NCBI GenBank assembly: GCA_034440575.1
Contig: JAOTOL010001638.1
Location: 1,437,501 to 1,501,500 of the forward strand
Direction: 5' to 3'
DNA: 64,000 bases
Source of the DNA: Imbricaverruca yamaguchii
Taxonomy: Eukaryota; Arthropoda; Thecostraca; Neoverrucidae
This document shows positions 12,346 to 23,692 of the stretch, in pieces (position 1 is the first letter of the stretch; each line of letters begins with the position of its first letter). The position numbers and the translations under genes were made by a program. The notes under the pieces are model-generated. The model saw nothing but the letters and a program-made list of their open reading frames with translations, was not told where the DNA came from and did no database searches.

Positions 12346-12695
12346 CCAAAATTTTCAAGTTATATCATGAGCGGCTGCTAACCTTTCTCAGAGGAGCCTG
12401 CCAGCAGGGAGGGAAGCAAGCTGACCTCTGAATTTTGAGGGCCAGTCTCAGAAAGGTCATCCAATGTTAGGTTGGAGGACACTTCTCCATATCTTTGTAG
12501 AAACATCTCCAATGTTCCTGCTGGTCAGATGTAATAATGATATAATTGTGTTCATGTTCCAGGCTATTGGAATAATGGACGATAATCGTGGCATTCTATC
12601 CGCCGTACATACCACACCCGCCTGCAAAGAGCCCAGTCTACCTATCTGGGAGGGCGCGGGGAGTGCTAACTTTCGGTTATTGACAGTGGGCTGGT
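12346..12695. mobile_element. Second copy of the 345-bp dispersed element (copy B)
   Basis: Same orientation and nearly the same length as the insert at 10676-11020, about 1.3 kb downstream of it. By eye they agree at about three-quarters of positions, with small indels. Similarity stops abruptly just after GACAGTGGGCTGG on the right. The left edge is less exact because of short A and T runs. A 99-residue minus-strand frame across it has no counterpart in copy A, which argues against coding. Confidence 0.7.
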
Positions 12696-14505
12696 GCATT
12701 TTCCATTGACCGGTCTTCTTCCGATTATGCAAAGAAAATCGGATCCGCTTAAACAATTTTCATATGAGCAAACTGAAGTATTTTTGGTTCATTAGCATGA
12801 AATCGACATAAATGTACCCATAGAGCACACAAGTTCCTTACACTTAAAGGTATCAGCGAATTTCTCGCGCGTGGAGCCTCGGAGGTACGTATCATTATAA
12901 TCAGAGTTGAATTATGACCAGGTTAAATACAAGAAAAAGCAAACCAAGATGAAAACAAACATCAAATGCACGTCAGTACTATATTTTATTAGTGGTGCTT
13001 ACCAAACTAATGCAAATTGCATTAATCACTTTCAAGATGTCCCAAATGTTGAAATAAAATCGACGGCATGAATATCGATTTTGTTTACATTTACTAGTCG
13101 TGGGTGTCCCAGGCGTAAAGTGTTCATGATGAGTTTTTTTGCTGGATTGGCGGCTGAGCAACAGTACAAATCAAGATAAAAAATCAGAGGACCCTTGCAA
13201 CAGATACCAATAGCGATTATACCGAAATATATACCCTGTCATCGACCACAGCCAAAAAAAAACATTACAATTACTCACATTCAGGTCAATTAACCTTAAG
13301 TCCATATAACCCAGATACATCATACGATCACCCAGGCCCAGCACCAACCAACGCAAAGTTGTAGTACTAGGCTGGCGACTACTAGCTTATAGAAGTCGCT
13401 TGACGCTGGCCATCCTTGGAGGGCGAAGCTGCCGCTGGGCTGGCTGGCGGCGAGACTGTCGGCTAGACCGTCGGCTACAGCAGCGACGCCTGCCAGACAG
13501 ATATCGTCACGAGCCGGGTCGAACGGCTCCTGAATCACGAGCATCCATCACGGCCGACACGATACCGACAACTTCACACTCATAAATCGATACTCGGCAA
13601 GGGCGGGCGACGAAAATATGAGACGAGCCGTCCGAATGTGATTTACACGCGACGGTAGAGCGAAGGAGCACTCAGGAGCGAATGTGCGTGACGTCGTATT
13701 GAAGCCCACTTAATACTTACGGAACGTCCAGTGGCGCAGCTAGAATGGGGAGGGGCGTGTCTTCCGATGCGTCATGCAAGTCGGCATTGTGTTCGTTGAG
13801 ATCCACCTTCGTGAACGTTCAACTTGGTACTATTCACCATGGCATGATTAGCGTTCTTCTCAATATGTGGATGACCCGGCCATCATGCCTCTCACGCGTT
13901 CGCAACATCTGCCCCGACGATATAACCATTCACGACCGATGTGCTCCTTCCACTTGTGAAGAACTACGAAATGGGCAAGGTATGCCTTCATATGTGTTTG
14001 TTTACACCCTCGTCTGTGTAGATTGATGATGCGACCCGACTCTAGGGTTGTTTTGGCACCCACGGAGAGCGCATGATTGGAACATGACAGCCTGGCATAG
14101 ATGGTGGAGCTTGTGGTATATACAACCTTGAAATATCCTTTGGAGCCCCTGAGCTGCGACGTTGCCAGGCGGTATTTGCAGGCCGTCTTTCGCAGAGATA
14201 AGTAATTATAGGCAACTCACACGACCCATCCCCCCCCCCCCCAATGGCAGATGTTAGTTATGCAAGGATGATGGACAACTTAGCTAACATGCTTGCATAG
14301 GTTATTGACCCTCGAAGGCAGGTGATGAAACTAAATATAAGGTTTTTATTAGGATTCTGAATCCGTCTGGGTTTAATTTTGATACTGAGGCCGAATTTGG
14401 TGTCCACTTTTACCCACAGGTGGAATAAAACAGTATTTCGTCCAAACTTTAGAAGTTACATAGGTTGAAGTGTTGCAAATTGCACACCATTAGCATCCAA
14501 AAATA
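12696..14505. other. Anonymous sequence, no gene recognised
   Basis: Unique sequence with short frames only. It contains a 13-base C run at 14230-14242. A CAGTGGCGCAGC word near 13730 resembles hAT-type transposon ends, but no partner end was found. A moderately GC-rich patch lies at about 13400-13560. Confidence 0.45.
14230..14242. repeat. Poly-C run (13 C)
   Basis: Thirteen consecutive C. Such a run can form i-motif or, on the other strand, G-quadruplex structure and is prone to length change. Confidence 0.95.
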
Positions 14506-14640
14506 ATGATGGTACCACAAAACATCCAAAATAAGTGATGGTACAAGACATCCCAAAACAATAACAGTACAAGAAGACATCCCAAGACAATAATGGTACG
14601 ACAAGACATTCCAAAATACTAATGATACCACAAGACATCC
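14506..14640. repeat. Imperfect ~31-bp repeat, ~4 copies
   Basis: The words ACAAGACATCC and AATAATGGTAC recur about every 30-35 bp, with spacing variation and base changes. The array looks old. Confidence 0.75.
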
Positions 14641-15030
14641 GGAGATATTCGAAGGTGCAATGGTGTACAGGTGAAGCGCGAATACGTTATTGCTTTCACA
14701 CCGGAAGCGATTCAGCATGAAAATTATCAATTTCTGTCAAAAAGGAACTTTACAGCTTACCTAAGAAGTCAGCCAGTAGGGCGATCTGCTCAAATTTAAA
14801 AGCACTCGCGGGATGACGTCACATGTGACGCGTTCGTTCCTCTTCATGAGGCTGTCACCATCCATTTGGAAACTCCAGGGGCGGGATCACAGCAAGCTCT
14901 GCACCAGAGAGGGCGACGACAGTTGTCCATGGACAATGGCTAAGCTACTGTTAAACTCTGTCGTCCATGGAGTAGATGACCGTCAAGTGGCTTTCTCGTA
15001 ACCAATGGCAACGGCCCCCGACGTACGGCT
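14641..15030. other. Anonymous sequence with one CRE palindrome
   Basis: Unique sequence between two arrays. TGACGTCA at 14814-14821 is a full cAMP-response-element-type palindrome. No gene is seen nearby to assign it to. Confidence 0.4.
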
Positions 15031-15425
15031 GATTGTGCATACTGCGCCGCTGACTGGTACGGCTGATTGTGCATACTGCGCCTCCGACTGGTACGGCTGA
15101 TTGTGCATACTGCGCCACCGACTGGTACGGCTGATTGTGCATACTGCGCCTCCGACTGGTACGGCTGATTGTGCATACTGCGCCGCCGACTGGTACGGCT
15201 GATTGTACATACTGCGCCGCCGACCGGTACGGCTGATTGATTGTGCATACTGCGCCTCCAACCGGTACGGCTGATTGTGTACAAACTGCGCGGCCGACTG
15301 GTACGGCTGATTTTGTACATACTGCGCCGCCGACTGGTACGGCTGATTGTACATACTGCGCCGCCGACCGGTACGGCTGATTGTACATACTGCGCCGCTG
15401 ACTCGTACGACTGATTGGACATACT
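15031..15425. repeat. 34-bp minisatellite, ~12 copies
   Basis: The words GTACGGCTGATTGTGCATAC and ACTGCGCC recur every 34 bp, with GTGCATAC and GTACATAC sub-variants. The GTACATAC form dominates the right side. Two copies carry small insertions (near 15235 and 15280). Since 34 is not a multiple of 3, minus-strand frames show a 34-residue period. These frames are not considered genes. Confidence 0.95.
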
Positions 15426-16255
15426 GTGCCGCCTGAATTTGAATTCCACGGGCATTTTGTTTTTTAGGATTTCAGGCATTTCGTTGGTTACAGCGCCCAT
15501 CAAAGACATTTGGAATATTCGCAATAATTGCATAGCACGCTTGGTGTAAGAGGTTGATTTGACCTGACATAATAACTGTACACATTAAGAGATTGAATGA
15601 GATGCTGGCACATTGACGCAAACCGAAGTGACGCTCAGGTGCTCAATTTATGGCTTGATCTTAAATACATCTGATATGGTCAAGCCGAAGTATATGGCAC
15701 GCGGTGTTCCGGAAATTGTGGTCTTTGACCTACCCGACAGGGACACCAGGTGATAGAAATACAAAAACTGGGTGCAAATTGGTTGTCACGCAAGACTGTC
15801 CGGGTTGTCACACAAGCCTTGGATTTCGTTTCACCACCCCTTTTCAATTAGGGGAGAAACTGCGAATCCGCAGCCCTTGATGTGGGCAGGCTGGTTAAGC
15901 GTGCTCGCTGTGCCAGGTTTAACGTATGAAACGTGACATACAGGCAACCAGTCGTAAGTTGAATCATGGAAGTGTGTTATTAGCCCGAGGCATCTCAGAA
16001 TAAATATGAATCATCCTGGAAAACAAGAGTGAAGTAGCCAAACAAATGCTGCTGGAATACACCAGTAAGTTATCGCCACCTGTAGGGATCAAATTCGTGT
16101 ATGCATCACTGAACACCCATGCATCTCTAAATTATAATTAAAAAAACTAAGGAATCCTCCTTTTCCCTACACAGGTTGGTGTGTAATGGATGTGCTCGAC
16201 TAGTTTGTAATTTATGAATAGTGCGTGAATCCCCGTCGTTTCGCTCATCAGGCTG
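15426..16255. other. Anonymous sequence, no gene recognised
   Basis: Unique sequence; no frame or repeat of note. Confidence 0.5.
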
Positions 16256-16468
16256 TACAGGAGTACTGCTATGTAGGATACATGGACCGGATGTACGGTC
16301 ATGCAGCATGCATGGTCCGGATGCACTGCTCTGCAGCACATATGAACTGGGTGTACTGTCATGCAGCACGTATGGCCTGGATGCACTGCCATGCAGTACT
16401 CATGGCCAGGGTGTACTGTCATTCAGTACTCATGGCCCTGATTTACCGTGATGCAGCACATATGACCT
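16256..16468. repeat. 30-bp repeat, ~7 copies
   Basis: ATGCAGCACATATGA, ATGCAGTACTCATGGCC and related words alternate with a TGTACTGTC or TGCACTGC segment every 30 bp. Unit length is a multiple of three, so ten-residue periods appear on both strands. Each reading frame picks up substitutions freely and ends close to the array. Confidence 0.9.
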
Positions 16469-16809
16469 AAACGACAATTGCCATGTTAATTTCAAATTTT
16501 CCCCACAGACATGTCCTGCAAAACGCAAAATATACCCACCTGGCTGCGAAGAATTAAGTCTGATGCCATATGGCAGAAAGTTTGTGTCTCAGTCGAGCTG
16601 AGGTCGCCAGCGGCGGCAGGCAGCCGAATATATTCTGCCGCCCTCTTATTCGTCTTAATACAGCTGTGTCAGATATATCAACTAGTCGGCAGCCAAGTAG
16701 TCGAGGGCATCCTAAGAATAGACACACATATCACCAACTTGAGTGCAGATTCAAGGCGTGGCGATTTATTGTGACTGGTCGATTTGCTTATAGGCTTTCA
16801 CTTATAACC
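16469..16809. other. Anonymous sequence, no gene recognised
   Basis: Unique sequence between the 30-bp array and a TA tract. Two short overlapping plus-strand frames match nothing known to me. Confidence 0.45.

Positions 16810-16838
<29 letters not shown>
16810..16838. repeat. (TA)n microsatellite
   Basis: About 14 TA dinucleotides in a row. Confidence 0.95.
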
Positions 16839-16840
<2 letters not shown>

Positions 16841-17104
16841 GCATGTCAACTGATAGGTAGGCAACCCATACATTTCATGCTCATTATCATGTCATTACAG
16901 GCAAAAACCACGAATGTAGTTTTGCGAGTATCACGAAGGTTGATTAAATGTGCATGTCTTAACTCGTATTATGGATCGACCCGCTAATTGTTATACATTT
17001 TTTAACTGTGACTATGAAATGCGCTGGATTATGGTGCAAAACGTTCGTCGAACATGACTCGTGATGCCAATAGTTCGGAGTTGCTCTAGAATTCAAAACC
17101 ACTT

Positions 17105-17358
17105 GCAAGCTGGTGATGACCTCAAAGCAATGACACTTTGAGGTTGATGGTGCTAACCTCAGAGCAGTGACACTTTGAAGCTGGTGCTAACCTCAGAGCA
17201 GTGACACATCGCTGGTGGTACTAACCTCAGAGCAGTGACACTTCACTGGTGGTAATAACCTCAGGGCAGTGACACATCGATGGTGGTGCTAACCTCAGAG
17301 CAGTAAGACGTCGCTGATGGTACTAACCTCAGAACAGTGGCACGTCGCTGGTGGTCTG
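17105..17358. repeat. ~33-34-bp repeat, ~7 copies
   Basis: ACCTCAGAGCAGTGACAC recurs every 33-34 bp, followed by a variable TCGCTGGTGGT segment. Copies differ by several bases and small indels. Confidence 0.92.
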
Positions 17359-17991
17359 ACCGGATTATTTTCCAGCTCGATATCAGAGCTAATTCACATC
17401 ACTTGCCGGCACCAGAGGAACCTGGTCATGCCTGCCATGAGAAGCTGGTCTTTGAGCTTCATCGACATCCAAGTTTGTGACATTGTTCCAATGCTTTTGA
17501 TTTATCTTCGTACGCGAAGTGTACTTGGAAACAAGCACAAGAAAACAAACAAACAAAGACATTCGTATACTTTTTTCTTTTTCATATGTATGCTTCAGAG
17601 TGGTATTACTATTTTCGGAAGGTTCAGTGTAAGCGTACCCTTCCCGCCAGTGCACTTCATTTTTACATGTTCTCCAGTGCAGGGTTGGGTCTATGTTGAG
17701 ATCCCTGTCGCTTCCTAGCGGAGAGTGCTAGCAACATGAATATAATGCTGGGTATTGAACGTGACGATTCTCGCCATCCACATTTGTTTTTATAAGCTTC
17801 GGGCTATTGGCTAACCTTCCAAGCTAGTTTAAATGTCACTTACCTCACCAAAGGTCCACTGCAAATTCATAATCTGACATCATTCCCAGCATTTCATCGC
17901 GTGTCCTATTCAATTTTGCACCTTTAACCTCCCACGTTGCAACCGGTGCAAAAATAGCAGCCATAGGCTTGCGTGTGGATCTGTCTGTGGT
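17359..17991. other. Anonymous sequence, no gene recognised
   Basis: Unique sequence. A plus-strand frame running 17317-17718 begins inside the repeat and matches no family I know. Confidence 0.45.
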
Positions 17992-18014
17992 AATGCAATG
18001 CAATGCAATGCAAT
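17992..18014. repeat. (AATGC)n pentanucleotide tract
   Basis: About four and a half AATGC units in a row. Confidence 0.9.
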
Positions 18015-18865
18015 ACATAGACGCTCGGCGCTGTGATTGCGCTACAGTGCTGCTGTTGGAGGATATTCACGTTTTTTGCATTGCCGTCCCTCAAGTGTAG
18101 ACTGGTGTGCACCCAGGCAGTCTTGTCTGTTTATTGATACGATCAGAGACAGGCCTCAACTGGAAGCGCTTTGCAGTCGGGCCGAGCGGGAATACAAATA
18201 CGGCTGAATCATACGTGTCTGGTCGTTTACAGCAGACGGCGCTGTTGAATACAGAGTGAGGGGAGCCAATCAGCGTTCGCCGCCACACGTCACGGCTGTT
18301 TTGCTCCAGTTCTTTGTGCGGTGTGATTATCTCAGCGCCACACAATGATCGCTGGCTGTAGCCGGGCATACGGAGAACGCAGCGACAACACAATCTGCTG
18401 GGGACACGCTGTCAAGAAGATGAGCCATGTCCTGAGGAAAATAATATTACGGTTGGATCTAAGCATGAGCCACCTAAGCGTGTCCCCCCCTTACGTCCTA
18501 TTCTGAGCATTGTCTAGTCACCCGCGGATTCAGCGGTTTGATTTTAATTACGCCAAACCTGTTGCGGTTCGACTTAAGTCTTACTTTACGTTACAAGCTA
18601 TGCTCTAAAGTACACGCTATGCTCTATGCGCTACTTTATGCTCTAAAGTTGAGGGCAATTCCTTTCCTAATAGCAAACACAATCCACATGAAGGAAGACG
18701 TACGAGAAATGGACTGTGTAACCGAACATGGTCACTGGCTCACCCAACTTGGAAATTATCGTCGTTACGTCGCTCTGGTATAAAATGCATATCCGCTCAC
18801 TTCTTAAGAGACAGAGGATAACAGTATTCACCTAGAGACAAGCAGCACCTTTCCCAGCCGTCTGT
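18015..18865. other. Anonymous sequence with a short CTATGCTCTA-type repeat
   Basis: Unique sequence with no gene recognised. At about 18592-18652, GCTATGCTCTAAAGT-like words repeat three to four times imperfectly. Confidence 0.45.
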
Positions 18866-19110
18866 TTCCTCGATTCCGTGTAACAGTTGGTTGTTAAGCG
18901 GTCAAACCCTCATGGACCAGTTGGTCCTTCCTCCTAACCCTCGTAGTTCTCCCCGCCGTACCTTCCGCTCCGTGTAACAGTTGGAGGTCAACGGTCACAC
19001 CCTCATTGAACAGCTGGCTCCTACCGCCTAAGCCTTGCAACGCATACCACCGTACCTTCCGCTCCGTGTAATATTTCGAGGTTAACGGTCAAATCCTCAT
19101 CGGGCATCTA
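18866..19110. repeat. ~94-bp tandem repeat, ~2.6 copies
   Basis: CCGTGTAACAGTTGG-type words start at 18876, 18970 and about 19064, giving a 94-bp period. Each is followed by AACGGTCAAACCCTCAT-like sequence. The copies are well diverged. Confidence 0.85.
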
Positions 19111-19631
19111 GCTGCGCCTCCATGCTGCATTACAGGATGGGCATTAAAAAGCATTGGTTTATCTGCGTGTCATGGCTGAAATAATCCTTCCCTTGTGTTT
19201 GGCATTGACCTCCGACGATACTCGGCCTCAGTCCACGTTCCTCACGGCACTGCCCGGCATGTCAAACCCCCGTCACTGTCACAACCCCCAGTGTAGTGCG
19301 GGACTGCCTACACTCCGCCAGGAAGGCGCGACGGTCGCGTCGGTCCCGTCGTCGAGGCGCCGAGTATTTGTCTTCCTGCGCGTCGTTCTTCCTGCCGCCG
19401 CCGCCTAACGATGGCAGACAGCCGTGTAAAAGCACAAACAGACAGACGGCGATTACGATGCGATTACAGACGGAGGTGGTGGGTGGTGATGGCGATGGCG
19501 ACGGAAGGTGGTGGGACCGTCGCCGCTCGGTGTGGGACTTTCTTCAGTCGGAGGTGGGGTCATCCTCAAAGTGAGATATAGGGAGTGGGACCGAATCCAG
19601 GTGTGATCAGTACCATCCTGATACGGGGCCC
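19111..19631. other. Moderately GC-rich unique sequence
   Basis: Sequence becomes CpG-rich at 19300-19560. Short plus-strand frames end within it, and no gene is recognised. Confidence 0.4.
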
Positions 19632-19800
19632 GCGTCTCTCAGAGGTAGGGTCGATGTCTCTCAGAGGTGGTACCGACGTCTATCAGAGGTGGAGCTGACG
19701 TCTCTCAGAGGTGGGACCGACGACTCCCAGATATGAGACCAACGTCTCCCAGATGTGGGATCAACGTCTCTCAGATGTGATACCGGCACCGCTCAGTAGA
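19632..19800. repeat. 22-bp minisatellite, ~7-8 copies
   Basis: GTCTCTCAGAGGTGG and variants recur every 22 bp. Copies on the right change AGAGGT to AGATGT. Confidence 0.92.
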
Positions 19801-20032
19801 GGGACGGACTCCTTCCAGAGCCGGGACGCGCACCGACCAGACTAAGGGCCGGCACCACTCGGGAGTGAGCCCGGAATCAACATCACACCGAGCGCCAGTC
19901 CTGTGCTTAAATAGATTGTGCTGTGTTTAAGCAGATATTGCTCTGTGGAGACCAGCGTGCATACCGGTGCAGCTCAACTGCGGGGGCTGGTAACGGCTGG
20001 GGGTAATTAGCCAGGGTGACCAGAGAGCCGAG

Positions 20033-20119
20033 AGCAGCGAACAGCGAACAGCGAACAGCGAACAGCGAACAGCGAACAGCGAACAGCGAACAGCGAACAG
20101 CGAACAGCGAACAGCGAAC
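20033..20119. repeat. Heptamer array (CGAACAG)n, ~12 copies
   Basis: CGAACAG is repeated almost perfectly. This is the left block of a longer heptamer region that continues to 20527. In translation it gives a seven-residue period on each strand. Confidence 0.97.
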
Positions 20120-20527
20120 AACGTGCAGAGAGAAGAGAGCAGAGAACAGATAGAAGGAGCAGAGAGAAAGAGGGTGTGCGGAGAAAGGCAGAAAGAGAGT
20201 GTGCGGAGAAAGGAGAGAGGAGAGAGGAGAGAGGAAAGAGGAAAGAGGAAAGAGGAAAGAGGAGAGAGGAGAGAGAAGAGGAGAGAAGAGGAAAGAGGAA
20301 AGAGGAAAGAAAAGAGGGAGAGAGGAAAGAGGAAAGAGGAAAGAGGAAAGAGGAAAGAGGAAAGAGGAAAGAGGAAAGAGGAAAGAGGAAAGAGGAAAGA
20401 TGAAAGAGGAAAGAGGAGAAAGGAGAAAGGAGATAGGAGATAGGAGATAGGAGATAGGAGATAGGAGATAGGAGATAGGAGATAGGAGATAGGAGAGAGA
20501 GAGGAGAGAGGAGAGAGGAGAGAGGAG
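20120..20527. repeat. Purine-only heptamer arrays (GAGGAAA / GGAGATA / GAGAGGA)
   Basis: After about 80 bp of irregular GA-rich sequence, blocks of different 7-bp units follow one another: GAGAGGA and GAGGAAA (about 20215-20428), GGAGATA (about 20429-20493) and GGAGAGA (about 20494-20527). Apart from the T of GATA, the plus strand is nearly pure purine. Such homopurine-homopyrimidine DNA can form triplex structures. The Leu/Ser/Pro-rich and Glu/Arg/Lys-rich frames across it come from the repeat. Confidence 0.95.
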
Positions 20528-22255
20528 GCTGTGCGAAGTTGAGTGAATGACTGAGAACTACGCTTGAAGACAAAGGTGGCAGAAGTCGTGCACAGATGCG
20601 ATAACAAACTGATAAATATTCACTGAACATGCGTCCGAAAACTCATCCTGAGTGTTCGGTCCAATCCAAAGCAGAATGCTAGACAATTGACACCCCATGC
20701 ACAAAAAAAAGAAATTGTAGGTTGAGTCACCACTTTTCAAGCTGGTCGACCAATTCTGGAGCTACAGATGTTCAGGAACCACAGACAAGACGCTTCAGGG
20801 TGCGGTGGGGGTGGGGGTCAGCTTCGCTACTCCCTCTCCGTTCGGCACAGGGGCTAGCAAATACCACGTTTGGCGAACCCGCATATCTGCGCTTGGTACC
20901 ACCCGGTGGGCATTTCCCGCGTTATCTTCTCCCCCTGAGCAGTGTTTGCGGTGAAGCTCCATGCACGGTGTACGCACACACGAACAGCGGTGCACAAGCT
21001 GATCCTGAATCACCACTGGAGCCGAGCCAGACGAGGCATTTTTCTCGGCAAACATCAGGAGGGCAGGGATGACGGCTCGGATGGCTGCGGGCTGTTGTGA
21101 TTCATTGCCGGTGATCTATTTCACCGACCTGAGACGTGTGTTGTTGGTGCACCAGACAGCCGTAGCCACCTCTTGTGAGGTCGACGTTAATCATGTCGTA
21201 AACGTCTCCGCCGGCAGAAGGTAAAAAGTGAGCGGCCCTCGTCAAGGTATGACCACATGCAGGCGTCGCGCTCTTCCTGAATAGTCGCAAAGAAAAACCG
21301 GTGACACCGGGTGGCTCCTGTTGTCGAGAGCCGCCCCAAGCCTGTTAGCCCTCGCATGCCGAGGGCACTTGGCGAGCCTTCTCATTCCAACAGGATGGCT
21401 TCCGCCTCGATATTATTTTTATGTATATTATGCTAAGCATGCGGAATAAAAGACAGCGGCGTACTTACTATAAGACGGGTGTACACCAAAAGCAGCACGC
21501 GCTGACTCCCATTTTGCCATACGACATTCATCTTTCTAAAATAGTTTCATGCAAAGACCCATGTTGATCTAGAAACCGCCTGAGGTCGTTGAAACTGTCC
21601 AGAGGTGGCTTTATGCCCATATTTCTCATTCAGATTCAACTTTACCAAAATACACATAAAAGATTCTGTTTGATGTTGTTTGCATAGCAGCTACCAGTTG
21701 GCCATTATTTGACCTGGCTTGATCAGTGACATTTGAATTAAGTGCGTGATGCTTCGTCTGGCGCATAAAGAGCGAAGTTATAGCTTTCAACGGCTGTTGC
21801 CAACCAAAGCTATCTGCGACGTTTATTTATTTTTATGGCGTCGGAGTCGGGCGAACTTGAACTACTCGAATACCCGCTGTTCACAAATGCTGCCATTGAC
21901 AATGTACGCCATATATTATATGATATGAGGAAAAATGATCAAACTATCGAGGCCATTTTGTTATAGCAGTGCAATAACAGCACGCTATCAAGACATATAA
22001 GGGGGAGTAATAAAAATGCACCAATTGACCAAGTCATAAGGGCCTTTCATCACAGTAAATCAATCCTGAGGCACGGTAGGCTTTCTTTCGCTAAAAAGAA
22101 TCGATGGATTCTATAAATGTTCCATTATGCGAGTAATTTATCAGAGTTCAGCAGCAGATTTACGACATGCACCGTTGAGATTCGTGAACTCGGGTGTAAT
22201 GACAAATAGTGTTGCATGGGTCTCAGAATATATAGCTTACAAACAATATGTAAGG
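20528..22255. other. Anonymous sequence, no gene recognised
   Basis: Unique sequence. Short frames at 20722-21072 on both strands match nothing known to me. No repeats of note. Confidence 0.45.
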
Positions 22256-22320
22256 CTCCGATGCTTAGGGCTCAGTGGGTAGGCTTCGATCCACGACTCT
22301 GGGCTTCAGCTCCTGTATTC
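22256..22320 (+). mobile_element. tRNA-like (SINE-type) fragment
   Basis: TTAGGGCTCAGTGGGTAGG at 22265-22283 is a good pol III A-box context. GGGCTTCAGCTCC at 22301-22313 is a weak B-box. The spacing is short and no cloverleaf can be drawn, so this is more likely a worn SINE head than a tRNA gene. Confidence 0.35.
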
Positions 22321-22339
22321 GTTACACAATCATGAGATA

Positions 22340-22690
22340 TGTCACGGCCGGTCGCAGCCGGACAGCCCACCGCACTGACCACCTCGCGCCATCGCGTCCT
22401 GAGTACGACCTCCGCTCCTCCGCCAAGGCGACCGAGGTCACCACCGAATGGCCCCGGGCTCGCCACCGCAGAGGCGCACCCAGTGCAGCAGCACGCGCGC
22501 ACACACGTGGCGCCTGCTGCACCGCCGGCCGCACCCACACCGTTGCTGCTGCCCTTCTGCGAGCCTGGTCCTCATGGCGCATACCGCCGGGCACGGGCGG
22601 AGGTAGGCGCGCCACATCCCCCTTACAAATATTTCTGACTCCGCGCCGACCTACCCTCTGTCGAAAAGGCGCATAGCCTGGCCCCTGTTT
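22340..22690. other. CpG-rich patch
   Basis: GC-rich, CpG-rich sequence with overlapping frames on both strands and no recognisable protein. It is a candidate CpG island, but no gene start can be shown. Confidence 0.4.
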
Positions 22691-23150
22691 ACTCCCTTGA
22701 ATGTTAGTTACTGCGGTATGAGTGTATTCTATAGGTGCATACATTGATAGTACGAGTACAAACAAATATGTGTGACTATGATACATCGATGAAAAACGCA
22801 TTTGAAATGCAGGCGCTGATCCGATGGAATTTGCGAAAATACTAGATTACTATTTACGTAGTATAATTACGGTACTATTCACGGTGTTATAACGACGGTA
22901 TGGATCACTTTTAATACTTTTATGAGAGCGCATACCATTACAATGTCTCTTTCTGATGTCGTCCAGGATAACTTTACTAATTACCTACCAGTGGCATCCA
23001 TGAAGCATCTTTGGCTAGCCAGTCCATTGCAGGGTTCACGAGTAAGAAGTACATTCCTCAAGTGGGTATGTAAAAGGCGTCAAGCTTGGGTACTAAAGCG
23101 AGGGTAATAAAGCGTCAAGCTTCATATCTCAAGTATGAGATGCACACCAA
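22691..23150. other. Anonymous AT-rich sequence
   Basis: AT-rich unique sequence, no gene recognised. Confidence 0.5.
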
Positions 23151-23626
23151 AGGGTGAAAAGCCGCGTTTTGGCGCCGGGCCCGCGTCGTTTAAGATGCTG
23201 GGTGGTCGTCTGCCGACGTCGGCATCATGTTTGGCCGGCGACTGTGCCATATACGGCCATTGTGCCGTGACGCCACGTCAGCACCCGACGCCGACCGCGC
23301 GGGCACAAACGCGCCGACACGCGTCGACACGCGCGCGCTCCTTCTTCTCGGCCGGTCGGCCATTGTGCGGCGCGCACCGCCTCTCCGTCTGTGTCCGTTC
23401 TCGCCCCGAGGCGCGCGCGTTCACACAGCGCGAGAGGCGGCGCTGCCGGCGCGGCCGGCTGTTTATGGTAACGCGAGCCTCTGTTTGTGATGGCCGACAA
23501 ATGCCGACAGTCAGGTGGGCCCGACACGCCACGCCGCCGACACATCCTGAGCGGCTCACGCCAGGTGTGGCGACTGCGCGAGACAGTCGCGTGTCCGCAC
23601 ACTCGCCGGCCGGACACGCGTGCACC
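23151..23626. other. CpG-rich patch
   Basis: Strongly CpG-rich sequence with GCGCGC words. Frames on both strands overlap and match nothing. It could be a promoter-type CpG island, as CRE palindromes follow directly, but no transcript is supported. Confidence 0.45.
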
Positions 23627-23692
23627 ACGTCATAAGAGTGTCTACATGACGTCATACGAGCGCGTACATGACGTCATACGGGTGCGTACGTG
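23627..23692. promoter_or_regulatory. Three 22-bp repeats carrying two CRE palindromes
   Basis: Units starting TACATGACGTCATACG repeat every 22 bp. A first copy is weaker (CACGTCATAAG). TGACGTCA, the full CREB/ATF-type site, is complete at 23647-23654 and 23669-23676, two helical turns apart. Location at the edge of a CpG-rich patch fits a regulatory role, but this is inference. Confidence 0.45.

Noticed and set aside
20123..20450. Glu/Arg/Lys-rich coiled-coil protein
   Set aside because: It is the translation of purine heptamers. Three plus frames give the same kind of peptide.
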